64,000 nt of DNA. Origin: an uncultured Pelagibacteraceae bacterium (GTDB lineage Bacteria; Pseudomonadota; Alphaproteobacteria; Pelagibacterales; Pelagibacteraceae). This document shows positions 32,851-39,861 of this stretch, in pieces. Position 1 is the stretch's first letter, and each line of letters starts with the position of its first letter. Made by a program: the position numbers and the translations under genes. The DNA is taken from NCBI GenBank assembly GCA_902563555.1, contig CACEXM010000001.1, positions 62,001 to 126,000 of the forward strand, in the 5' to 3' direction. The notes beneath the pieces are model-generated. The model was given only the letters and a program-made list of their open reading frames with translations. It was not told where the DNA came from and did no database searches.

Positions 32851-34470
32851 ATGAGAATTAGTTTTTGGCATATATCTTCTTTTTTAATTTCACTTTTTGT
32901 AATAATCCCAATACTTACCGTCTTTTCGAGTTTTTTTGAGGATACTTCAAATTATTATCAAGTTTTAAAAGACACTTTTTTAGTAGAATATATATTTAAC
33001 TCAATTTTTTTATTATTTTCTGTTTTATTGCTAACTTTTTTAATTGGCACTGGGTCAGCTTATTTAGTTTCTTTTTACGAATTTCCATTAAGTAATTTTT
33101 TTAAATGGGGTTTAATATTATCTTTTGCAGTCCCCCCGTATATTTACGCCTATTCTTTAACAGCTTTTTTTGAAAATTATGGAACTGCATATACTATTTT
33201 AAAAAATTTATTTGGTGATGGTAATTACAATCAAAATATACCTAAATTTGATGGTTTATTTGGTGTTATCTTATCTATTTCTTTTTCTTTATATGCTTAT
33301 GTTTATATTTTAGCCAGAGCATCTTTTTTGTATCAATCACAAAATATTATAGAATTAGGTAAAAACCTAGGATTTACAAAATTAAAAACATTATATTCAA
33401 TTATTTTACCATCAGCACGACCGGCTATAATTGCAGGCTTATCGTTGGTAGCAATGGAAACTCTAGCAGAATTTGGTGCAGTTGATTTTTTTTCAATAAA
33501 TACCTTAACGACAGGAATATATAATTCTTGGATAGCCTTTGATGATTTAGCTTTTGCAAATAGATTATCATTTTTTTTACTACTTTTTATCTTTGCACTC
33601 TTCATTATAGAAAATTTTTCGAGAAAGAAGGCAAAATACCACTTCAATCCGAGGGGTGGATTTAAGCAAAAGCAGAAAATAAAACTCAAAGGAAAAGAAT
33701 CCTTTCTGGCTTTAATATTTTGTTTCTCTGTATTCTTTTTAAGTTTTTTATTCCCTTTGAGTCAGATGATGTATTGGACACTAAAATTCCCTGAAAATTT
33801 ATTTGAACTTCAAGTTTTAGATCTGTTAAAAAATACCTTATATTTGGTTTCTTTATCTAGTTTAGTTTTGATTATCTTCGCCTTAATTTCTAATTATGGA
33901 AATAGAGTAACTAAAAATAAAGTTTTAAATGTCTTGTCTACTCTGTCTATTTCAGGTTATGCAATACCAGGTGTAATATTGGCAGTTGCATACATTACTT
34001 TCATTGCTTGGTTTGATGAAAATGTAATTAAAAGTCTTGGTTTCTTTTCAATCAAGAAAATATTCATAGGTTCAATAATTGGATTAGTTCTAGTTTACTT
34101 TGTTAGATTTTATTCACTTGCGTATAATGGGATAAAGTCAGGGTATGAAAAAATTAATATCGCAGTTGATGAAAGTGCGTACTTACTGGGTTACTCTAAA
34201 AGAAAAACATTTATGAATATTCACGTTCCTTTTTTGAGAAATTCTTTATTATTCATTATTATTTTAGTCTCACTTGAAATTATAAGAGAATTACCAATAA
34301 CATTGATTTTAAGACCCTTTAATTTTGAAACTTTTGCGACGACTGCTTATATTTCTGCTTCAGAAGATTTGCTAGAAGCTGCAGCTGTGCCATCACTATT
34401 TTTAATTTTAATTGCATCTTTTTTTATTATAATTGCATCCAAATATATTTTAAGAGAAAACAATGAATAA
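32851..34470 (+). CDS. sfuB: Iron(III) ABC transporter, double permease
   Basis: 539 aa, two fused permease halves with about 12 hydrophobic segments, the FbpB/SfuB layout. Seen: FLIGTGSAYLVSFYEFPLSNFFKWGLILSFAVPPYIYAYSLTAF in half one with its EAA loop ELGKNLGFTKLKTLYSIILPSARPAI (about 168-193), and in half two SGYAIPGVILAVAYI and the second EAA loop ESAYLLGYSKRKTFMNIHVPFLRNSL. The two coupling loops contact the ATPase SfuC. Start ATG at 32851 after a long leader including the stem-loop. It overlaps sfuC by 8 bases. Inner membrane. Confidence 0.92.
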   Translation: MRISFWHISSFLISLFVIIPILTVFSSFFEDTSNYYQVLKDTFLVEYIFNSIFLLFSVLLLTFLIGTGSAYLVSFYEFPLSNFFKWGLILSFAVPPYIYAYSLTAFFENYGTAYTILKNLFGDGNYNQNIPKFDGLFGVILSISFSLYAYVYILARASFLYQSQNIIELGKNLGFTKLKTLYSIILPSARPAIIAGLSLVAMETLAEFGAVDFFSINTLTTGIYNSWIAFDDLAFANRLSFFLLLFIFALFIIENFSRKKAKYHFNPRGGFKQKQKIKLKGKESFLALIFCFSVFFLSFLFPLSQMMYWTLKFPENLFELQVLDLLKNTLYLVSLSSLVLIIFALISNYGNRVTKNKVLNVLSTLSISGYAIPGVILAVAYITFIAWFDENVIKSLGFFSIKKIFIGSIIGLVLVYFVRFYSLAYNGIKSGYEKINIAVDESAYLLGYSKRKTFMNIHVPFLRNSLLFIIILVSLEIIRELPITLILRPFNFETFATTAYISASEDLLEAAAVPSLFLILIASFFIIIASKYILRENNE

Positions 34471-35524
34471 TAATTTCTTTGAGGTAAAAAATGTTGATTT
34501 TGTTGCTGGAGGTAAAACAAAAGTAAGAAACACGTCTTTTGCAATTGAAAACGAGGGTGATGTTATATGCCTACTTGGTCCTTCGGGAATAGGCAAAACA
34601 ACTATATTAAGAACAATAGCTGGTTTACAAAAAATTAAAAATGGATCTATTGAGCTAAAAGGTAAAATTATATCCTCTAGTGATGTGAATGTTGAGCCTG
34701 AGGATAGAAATATTTCTTTAGCTTTCCAAGAGAATAGTTTGTTTCCACATTATACAGTAGAAAAAAATATTTTATTGGGTTTAGAAAAAAATAAAGGAAA
34801 AAAAGAAAAGCAAATTGATTTAAAGGAAATTTTAGATTTATTAGATCTTTCTAATATATTAAAACAGTACCCTCACCAAATTAGTGCTGGCGAAGCTCAG
34901 AGAACATCTTTAGCAAGAACTTTGCTCACCCAACCCGATCTATTATTGCTAGATGAACCTTTGTCTAATGTTGATCAAAGTTTTAAAGAGGAAATTCAAA
35001 TTAGATTAAAAAAAATTTTAAAAACTTTAAAAATCTCAACAATAATTGTAACTCATGACTCCTACGAGGCTTTTTATTTAGGCTCAAAATGTGGAATTAT
35101 TTTTGACCAAGAGCTAAGACAGTTTGATGATCCTTATAAACTTTATCACCTTCCAAATTCAATAGAAGTGGTGAATTTTTTAAATAGAGGTGTTTTGATT
35201 CCAGCAGAGGTAACAAGTCCCAAAAGTTTAGAAAATATAGATCTTGGAACTATTACAGGAAATTTTATTAAACCTTTTCCAATTGGTTCAAATGTTCAGT
35301 TATTAGTTCAACCAGAAGACTTACATCATGATGATCAAAGTAATTTAAAATTAGAAGTTGTTGATAGAAAATTTAGAGGAACAAACTTTATTTATACTTT
35401 AAAGACACCCAGCAATAGATTAATTCCGGTATTTGTTCACTCTCATCATATTCATCAACATGAAGTTAGTGAAAAATTTGGGATTAAAAGACCAATTCAT
35501 ATTGATCATATAGTTTGCTTCTAA
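34463..35524 (+). CDS. sfuC: Iron(III) ABC transporter, ATP-binding protein
   Basis: 353 aa. Seen: Walker A GPSGIGKTT at residues 39-47, Q-loop SLAFQENSLFPHYTVEKNI, a slightly altered signature ISAGEAQRTSLAR in place of LSGGQQQR, Walker B LLLLDEPLSNVD, and switch VTHDSYEAFYLG. Beyond about residue 240 there is a TOBE-like regulatory domain (DLHHDDQSNLKLEVVDRKFRGTNFIYTLKTP), as in FbpC. It drives SfuB. Cotranscribed with sfuAB and followed 18 bases later by azlC. In cultured SAR11 the sfu genes are reported to rise under iron limitation. Confidence 0.92.
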   Translation: MNNNFFEVKNVDFVAGGKTKVRNTSFAIENEGDVICLLGPSGIGKTTILRTIAGLQKIKNGSIELKGKIISSSDVNVEPEDRNISLAFQENSLFPHYTVEKNILLGLEKNKGKKEKQIDLKEILDLLDLSNILKQYPHQISAGEAQRTSLARTLLTQPDLLLLDEPLSNVDQSFKEEIQIRLKKILKTLKISTIIVTHDSYEAFYLGSKCGIIFDQELRQFDDPYKLYHLPNSIEVVNFLNRGVLIPAEVTSPKSLENIDLGTITGNFIKPFPIGSNVQLLVQPEDLHHDDQSNLKLEVVDRKFRGTNFIYTLKTPSNRLIPVFVHSHHIHQHEVSEKFGIKRPIHIDHIVCF

Positions 35525-35542
35525 TAAAAACCTTTTAGAAAA

Positions 35543-36235
35543 ATGAAAAGTAACTTAAAAGTTTTTTTAAAGGGAATTATTGATGTAAGCCCACTGATGA
35601 TTCCGGTTGTTCCCTTTGGTTTAATTTTTGGAGTTCTCGCTATTGATGTTGGATTTACTCCAATTGAAACAATGGCAATGTCTTTAATTATTTTTGGCGG
35701 CGCTTCTCAGATAGTTTTATTGCAATTATTTTCTGGTGGTGCATCTTCTTTAGTAATAATCAGTTCGGTTGGTGCAGTGAACTCCAGACATTTGCTTTAT
35801 GGAGCTGTGGTATCAGAACATTTGTCAGATTTAAAATTGATTTGGAAGATTATTATATCCTATTTTTTAATCGATCAGGCATTTGCAATTTCAAATGAAT
35901 ATTTAAAAAAGAATAAGGACCATAATAGATACTTTCACTTAGTAGGTGGAGGAGCTACTTGTTGGGTAATTTGGCAATCGACAACATTTTTAGGAATTAT
36001 ACTTGGATCAGCAATTCCAGAAAAACTTGGATTAAGTTTTGCAGTTCCTTTAACATTTTTAGCTTTATTAGTTAATGACTTTAGAAAATTTATAAATGTG
36101 ATTGTAATAATTATTTCAGGTTTGGTAGCGACTTTGGGATATAATTATATTCCTTTTAAAGCTTACGTTATTGTAGCAGCTCTAGCAGGATTATTCACTG
36201 CAATGATATTAACAAGAAAAAATAAAAAAGCATGA
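35543..36235 (+). CDS. azlC: AzlC-family membrane protein
   Basis: 230 aa, about six hydrophobic segments. Seen: LMIPVVPFGLIFGVLAIDVGFTPIETMAMSLIIFGGASQIVLLQLFSGGAS at about residues 15-66, the AzlC hallmark with G-x-x-Q, NSRHLLYGAVVSEHL, and a second repeat containing DQAFAI. Known: AzlCD exports branched-chain amino acids and analogues in Bacillus and related systems. It follows sfuC by 18 bases and overlaps azlD by ATGA, so it is read with the iron-transport operon. The reason for that link is not evident. Confidence 0.88.
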   Translation: MKSNLKVFLKGIIDVSPLMIPVVPFGLIFGVLAIDVGFTPIETMAMSLIIFGGASQIVLLQLFSGGASSLVIISSVGAVNSRHLLYGAVVSEHLSDLKLIWKIIISYFLIDQAFAISNEYLKKNKDHNRYFHLVGGGATCWVIWQSTTFLGIILGSAIPEKLGLSFAVPLTFLALLVNDFRKFINVIVIIISGLVATLGYNYIPFKAYVIVAALAGLFTAMILTRKNKKA

Positions 36236-36546
36236 GCAACTGGGCATTAATTTTATATTGTGGATTGATTACCTATTTAACAAGGTTTTCCATGATTGCT
36301 TTAATTAAAAAGGAAATGTTCAATGATAGAATTAGAGAGATATTATCATTTGTGCCATCTGCAATATTTCCTGCAATAATTTTTCCAGCTATTTTTATTA
36401 ATGACATAGGATTAATTGAAATAGATGATAATCCAAAGATATTGGCTGCAATAATTGCAATGTTTATTGGTATTTTTTCCAGAAGTATAATTGCGACAAT
36501 ATTTTCAGGATTGGCATCTTATTGGTTTTTAATATTTGTTGTATAA
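36232..36546 (+). CDS. azlD: AzlD-family membrane protein
   Basis: 104 aa with about four hydrophobic segments. Seen: WALILYCGLITYLTRFSMIAL (the conserved T-x-x-x-R region of AzlD), ILSFVPSAIFPAIIFPAIF and ILAAIIAMFIGIFSRSIIATIFSGLASYWFL. It is the small obligate partner of AzlC in amino-acid efflux. It overlaps the azlC stop by 4 bases, and a thioredoxin-like gene follows after 6 bases, so transcription likely continues. Confidence 0.87.
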   Translation: MSNWALILYCGLITYLTRFSMIALIKKEMFNDRIREILSFVPSAIFPAIIFPAIFINDIGLIEIDDNPKILAAIIAMFIGIFSRSIIATIFSGLASYWFLIFVV

Positions 36547-36552
36547 ACAATT

Positions 36553-36921
36553 ATGAAAAAAATTTTAACCTTCTGTTTTCTTATATTAGCATTCAATGTT
36601 AATGCCATGGAAAAGAAAACAACTTTTAAAAAAGAATTATTTAATAAAGCACAATCTGAGGGCAAGGTTGTAGTAGTGAGCTCTTGGATTAAGTATTGTC
36701 CCTCTTGTGCAAGTCAAATGAAAGTTTTGCAAAAAGCAAAGAATGATTTTGATAACATTGAATATTTTGCATTTGATGTAACAAATAGAGAAATTTCAGA
36801 TATGTTTAATGTGCAATATCAAACAACTCTTCTAATTTTCAAAAATAATGAAGAAGTTTATAGAAGTATTGGAGAAATTAAAAAAGAAGCAATTTACAAA
36901 GCTCTTAAATCCTCAATTTAA
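36553..36921 (+). CDS. Exported thioredoxin-like protein with CPSC motif
   Basis: 122 aa. Seen: signal peptide MKKILTFCFLILAFNVNA (cleavage before MEKK), then a short thioredoxin fold with SSWIKYCPSCASQMKVL, redox pair Cys49 and Cys52, and the cis-Pro replacement region NVQYQTTLLIFKNNEEVYRSIG where thioredoxins read P-T-[LF]. The cis-proline is replaced (QYQTT), which is odd and may alter redox behaviour. Periplasmic oxidoreductase is the likely role, perhaps for a copper or cytochrome maturation step, as cupredoxin genes lie nearby. Confidence 0.75.
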   Translation: MKKILTFCFLILAFNVNAMEKKTTFKKELFNKAQSEGKVVVVSSWIKYCPSCASQMKVLQKAKNDFDNIEYFAFDVTNREISDMFNVQYQTTLLIFKNNEEVYRSIGEIKKEAIYKALKSSI

Positions 36922-36922
36922 T

Positions 36923-37603
36923 TTAAGCGCCTAGTTTAATATTTCTTGAAACATTTGCCTCAAGTTGATCTGGTTTTTTTAGACCTAAATTATTCATGAT
37001 TTCAATATACTGATCTTTACTATCAACTTGTAATCTTGGGTTATTTTCTCTTTCTTTTCCAATTGTGCTAAATTTTTCACCTTTATAGTCATGAGCGGGG
37101 TAAAGAAGAGTTTCGTCTGGTAATTTTAGGAGTTTATTAAATATGGAATTATAAGAATCTATAGCATTTCCATTTTGAAAATCTGTTCTACCTGTCCCAT
37201 TTATCAGCAAAGTGTCTCCAGAAAATAGACAGTTATCCATTAAAAAACTATAGCTATCTGAAGTATGTCCAGGTGTATACATAGCTCTTAATTTGATGTT
37301 ATCTAAATTAATATACTCATCATCTTTAACTCTGATTTCAACCGTATCAGCCGGAGTATGATCGCCCATTATTCTAGAGCATTTTGTAATGTCTTTTAAT
37401 TTTGAGGCACCAGTTACGTGATCTGCATGTATATGAGTATCAATAACTTTGACAAGTTTTAAATTAAGTTTCTTTAATAAATTAACGTATTCATTTACAT
37501 TTTCTATTACAGGATCAATTATTAAAGCCTCTCTACCTTCCCCAGAAGAAATAAGATATGTGTATGTTGATGATCTATTGTCGAATAATTGTCTAAAAAT
37601 CAT
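36923..37603 (-). CDS. Metallo-beta-lactamase-fold hydrolase, persulfide dioxygenase (ETHE1)-like
   Basis: 226 aa. Seen: FRQLFDNRSSTYTYLISS at the N-terminus, the metal motif THIHADHVTGASKL with His57, His59, Asp61, His62, TPGHTSDSYSFLMDNCLFSGDTLLINGTGRTDFQNG, and LLYPAHDYKGEKFSTIGKERENNPRL. The TGRTDFQ-G and PAHDY-G blocks are those of ETHE1 persulfide dioxygenases rather than classic glyoxalase II. Known reaction: oxidises glutathione persulfide to sulfite with iron. Same-family glyoxalase II cannot be fully excluded. It converges with the thioredoxin-like gene, separated by a single base. Confidence 0.82.
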   Translation of the reverse strand: MIFRQLFDNRSSTYTYLISSGEGREALIIDPVIENVNEYVNLLKKLNLKLVKVIDTHIHADHVTGASKLKDITKCSRIMGDHTPADTVEIRVKDDEYINLDNIKLRAMYTPGHTSDSYSFLMDNCLFSGDTLLINGTGRTDFQNGNAIDSYNSIFNKLLKLPDETLLYPAHDYKGEKFSTIGKERENNPRLQVDSKDQYIEIMNNLGLKKPDQLEANVSRNIKLGA

Positions 37604-37673
37604 TAATCCACACTATCATACATGTATAATTTGACCCATTGTTAAAATTGTGAAAATTAATATTTATTCAATT

Positions 37674-38177
37674 ATGAAACAGATTGTAACATTATTAATT
37701 TTAGTACTTTATTGCTTCCCATCTTTTGCTGACAAAAATATGAAAATTGGTTCGAAAGGAAAAGAAGGTGATATTAATCGAATCATAAAAGTAAAGATGT
37801 ATGATAATTATTATGAACCTAGTTCTTTTCAAATTAAAGCAGGTGAAACAATAAAGTTCGAAGTTGAAAATGTGGGTGAGTTAGTCCACGAATTTAATAT
37901 AGCAAATAAAATGATGCACATGAAGCATCAGCCTGAAATGGAAAAAATGGTTGAAAATGAAATACTTTTAGCTGACTCAATTGATAAAGATAAAATGAAA
38001 AAAATGGCAAAAATGGATAAAGCCATGGGTCATTCACACAGCAATAGTGTTTTGTTAGCACCAAAAGAAAAGGAAGATATCATTTGGAAATTTGATAATG
38101 CCGTAAATATTGAAATTGCATGCAACGTGCCAGGTCATTATCAAGTTGGAATGATTGCTAAAGTTGATATAAACTAA
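37674..38177 (+). CDS. Exported cupredoxin (type I copper protein), Met/His-rich
   Basis: 167 aa from ATG at 37674; an upstream in-frame GTG at 37650 would add eight residues before the signal peptide. Seen: signal sequence MKQIVTLLILVLYCFPSFA, then a beta-sandwich core with KFEVENVGELVHEFNIANK (His72) and IEIACNVPGHYQVGM (Cys150, His155, Met160), the type I copper ligand set. Between them is an insert rich in Met and His (MMHMKHQPEMEKM and later MGHSHSN), which may bind extra copper. A TATAAT hexamer lies at 37625-37630. Periplasmic electron carrier or copper chaperone. The DUF4396 gene follows by 4 bases. Confidence 0.82.
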   Translation: MKQIVTLLILVLYCFPSFADKNMKIGSKGKEGDINRIIKVKMYDNYYEPSSFQIKAGETIKFEVENVGELVHEFNIANKMMHMKHQPEMEKMVENEILLADSIDKDKMKKMAKMDKAMGHSHSNSVLLAPKEKEDIIWKFDNAVNIEIACNVPGHYQVGMIAKVDIN

Positions 38178-38181
38178 TTCA

Positions 38182-38628
38182 ATGGACAATGCAGTCAACG
38201 CCAATTTTAATTGGTCGTGTAAACATACATGGAAAAGAAGTGCTAAAAACACTGGTTGGTGTTTATTGGGTTGTGCAATCGGTGATTTTGGTACTATTTT
38301 ATTTTTCCAACTAACTAAGACTCCGTTCCCAGTTATGGGAATAATGACTTTAGCTATCATCAACGGACTAATTACAAGTATTATTTTAGAGACAATAATC
38401 TTAATGCGACAAAGTTTTGATTTTTCTAAAGCATTAAAAACAGCAATGGGAATGAGTTTTATATCAATGATAAGTATGGAGATCATGATGAATTTGACTG
38501 ATTACTTTTTAACAGGTGGCGCAATTCTTACTTGGTGGGTAGTTCCAATTATGCTCTTAGTTGGGTTCTTAACACCTTGGCCTTATAATTATTGGAGACT
38601 AAAAAAATTTAATATTGCGTGTCATTAA
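38182..38628 (+). CDS. DUF4396-family membrane protein
   Basis: 148 aa, about four hydrophobic segments. Seen: CKHTWKRSAKNTGWCLLGCAIGDFGTILFFQLTKTPFPVMGIMTLAIINGLITS, then an EMxM segment (ISMISMEIMMNLTDYFLTGG) and a final WWVVPIMLLVGFLTPWPYNYWRLKK. The HxxWKRSAx-tgwClxGCaiGD start matches DUF4396. Function unknown. Four bases after the cupredoxin, so coupled expression is likely, and a role in copper or metal handling follows from position and the M/C-rich segment. It overlaps the following methyltransferase by 10 bases. Confidence 0.75.
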   Translation: MDNAVNANFNWSCKHTWKRSAKNTGWCLLGCAIGDFGTILFFQLTKTPFPVMGIMTLAIINGLITSIILETIILMRQSFDFSKALKTAMGMSFISMISMEIMMNLTDYFLTGGAILTWWVVPIMLLVGFLTPWPYNYWRLKKFNIACH

Positions 38629-39326
38629 AAAATTGGGACAACAAAACTTGGCTTTCATCACCGTCTTATATTAAATCTTTTAATAATTTTTTATTAAAAC
38701 AAGTTAAATTAGATAAAAACAGTCAGATTTTAGATATTGGTTGTGGTAGGGGTAAAATACTAGGAAGCCTATCATCAAAGTTAAGCTTCAAGAGAAAATC
38801 TATAGGTATAGATATAGAAAATCATAAAGATAGGGATAAAAGAATAATTTTTAAAAAAATTGATGCACTTAAATTTTTAAAAAAGAATAAAAAAAGATTT
38901 GATCTAATTTTATTAAAACAAACTATTCATCTTTTTAAAATTAAAGATATTAAGACTATACTTAAATTGTCGAAGAGATTGCTAAATTCAAACGGTAAAA
39001 TTATTATTTTTACTCTAGACCCCATTAATAATGAGATTCCAACATTTTCGATTATGAAAAAAAAGCTTAAAAAAGCCTTAATAAGAGACAAGAAAATTAT
39101 TAAATCAATTTCATACTCATTCAAAGGAAAAATCGTTAGAGGGTTTAGTTATAAAGTTAAAATTTCAAAAAAAAAATATATGGAAATGGTAAAGAGCAAA
39201 TATATATCGGTGTTGTTGGGGATGAGCCATAAGTTAATATCTAGTGGTTTAAATGAAATAAAGAAAAAGTATAAAAAACAAATATCTTTTCAAGATAAAT
39301 TGATTTGTCTAGTTTTGAATAGATAA
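38619..39326 (+). CDS. Class I SAM-dependent methyltransferase-like protein
   Basis: 235 aa, GTG start at 38619 overlapping the preceding stop by 10 bases. Seen: NWDNKTWLSSPSYIKSFNNFLL, motif I ILDIGCGRGKILGSL, acidic loop GIDIENHKDRDKRIIFKKIDAL, LILLKQTIHLFK (post-I) and SKRLLNSNGKIIIFTLDP. The second half is very Lys-rich. Substrate unknown. Last of the cupredoxin-DUF4396-methyltransferase run; downstream follows a structured intergenic region. Confidence 0.72.
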   Translation: MSLKNWDNKTWLSSPSYIKSFNNFLLKQVKLDKNSQILDIGCGRGKILGSLSSKLSFKRKSIGIDIENHKDRDKRIIFKKIDALKFLKKNKKRFDLILLKQTIHLFKIKDIKTILKLSKRLLNSNGKIIIFTLDPINNEIPTFSIMKKKLKKALIRDKKIIKSISYSFKGKIVRGFSYKVKISKKKYMEMVKSKYISVLLGMSHKLISSGLNEIKKKYKKQISFQDKLICLVLNR

Positions 39327-39340
39327 ATTAAGAAAATAAT

Positions 39341-39430
39341 TTAGGGGTTTGCTCTCTAGTTAATTAACCAAAAGAGCAGCCCCTAATTTGCCGTTCTGGC
39401 ATTTAAGTCCGAATGGACTTTATATTTTTT
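39341..39430 (+). other. Three consecutive hairpins, candidate structured RNA
   Basis: Seen on the plus strand: stem 1, TTAGGGG (39341-39347) with CCCCTAA (39380-39386), continued by TGCTCT (39350-39355) with AGAGCA (39373-39378), its loop holding the palindrome GTTAATTAAC (39359-39368); stem 2, TGCC (39389-39392) with GGCA (39398-39401); stem 3, AAGTCC (39405-39410) with GGACTT (39415-39420), loop GAAT, followed by TATATTTTTT. Local G+C is visibly higher than in the surroundings, the usual sign of structured RNA in such a genome. It may be a small RNA of about 90 bases or the 3'-UTR of the methyltransferase. The same stems can form on the minus strand. Confidence 0.45.
39405..39430 (+). terminator. 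Intrinsic terminator after the methyltransferase run
   Basis: Seen: 6-bp stem AAGTCC/GGACTT with a four-base loop, followed by a T-rich tail (TATATTTTTT). This is the classical form and would end plus-strand transcription coming from the cupredoxin-methyltransferase operon or from a small RNA starting near 39340. Confidence 0.6.
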
Positions 39431-39463
39431 ATTTACGTTTTTATGAAGTATGAAAATACCCAG

Positions 39464-39490
39464 CTAAGTATCAGGTGGTGTTTGATTCAT
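39464..39490 (-). CDS. 8-codon ORF with a near-perfect Shine-Dalgarno site (leader peptide or stop-interrupted frame)
   Basis: Seen: on the minus strand AAGGAGGT lies 7 bases before ATG at 39490, the strongest ribosome-binding site in the window; the frame MNQTPPDT stops at TAG (39466-39464). Read past that TAG the frame continues 28 codons in protein-like sense (LGIFILHK, then HSDLNARTAN), meets a second TAG, goes GLLFWLIN and meets a third. The downstream part overlaps the three hairpins. Possible readings: a leader peptide of a minus-strand RNA, a pseudogene with repeated TGG-to-TAG or TAC-to-TAG changes, or recoded stops. None can be settled here. Confidence 0.35.
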   Translation of the reverse strand: MNQTPPDT

Positions 39491-39526
39491 TAAAGCTACC
39501 TCCTTAATTAAAGATTAAATTTTGAT

Positions 39527-39587
39527 TAGGTTGTAATCAATAAATTTATTTAAATTTTCTGAAAATATATTTCTTGAATACAACCTA
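39527..39587. repeat. Interrupted inverted repeat with 14-base arms
   Basis: Seen: TAGGTTGTAATCAA at 39527-39540 and TTGAATACAACCTA at 39574-39587; the arms pair with one internal mismatch (TAGGTTGTA/TACAACCTA is perfect). The 33-base spacer is nearly all A/T. It lies upstream, on the minus strand, of the strong Shine-Dalgarno site at about 39505-39498. It may be an operator pair for a dimeric regulator, an RNA stem or a remnant of an element. No gene is seen from 39491 to 39680. Confidence 0.45.
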
Positions 39588-39680
39588 GGTATTTAATAAT
39601 ATTCCGGCATCTAAAATAATTTCACTTATTAATAGAAAATTTTCATTTGCATAAATATTAAGAATAGTTAAAATTTTAAT

Positions 39681-39860
39681 GTGAAATATATTAATGGAAT
39701 AGTAAAATTATTCTTAAGCTTATTAGCCTCTACCATAATTATTTATGCAATCAATATAGTTGCTGGATTTGCTGGAGCGGATTATTCTTTCACCCATGGT
39801 GAAACTTTTGTCATTTGGATATTAATGGCAATATTAGTGAATAATTGTTTTAATAAATAA
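39681..39860 (+). CDS. 59-residue membrane protein
   Basis: Seen: GTG at 39681 to TAA at 39860. Two hydrophobic segments, the first about residues 8-30 (IVKLFLSLLASTIIIYAINIV) and the second about 43-55 (FVIWILMAILVNN), joined by a loop with AGADYSFTHGETF. The frame ends one base before the convergent dioxygenase stop, a packing typical of real genes here. No family recognised. Short, so moderate confidence. Confidence 0.5.
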   Translation: MKYINGIVKLFLSLLASTIIIYAINIVAGFAGADYSFTHGETFVIWILMAILVNNCFNK

Positions 39861-39861
39861 T

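Noticed and set aside
33333-33689. A 118-residue minus-strand frame
   Set aside because: Antisense to sfuB, which shows full permease motifs. No independent evidence.
37650-37673. GTG start for the cupredoxin
   Set aside because: The ATG at 37674 begins a standard signal peptide; the GTG would put extra residues in front of it.
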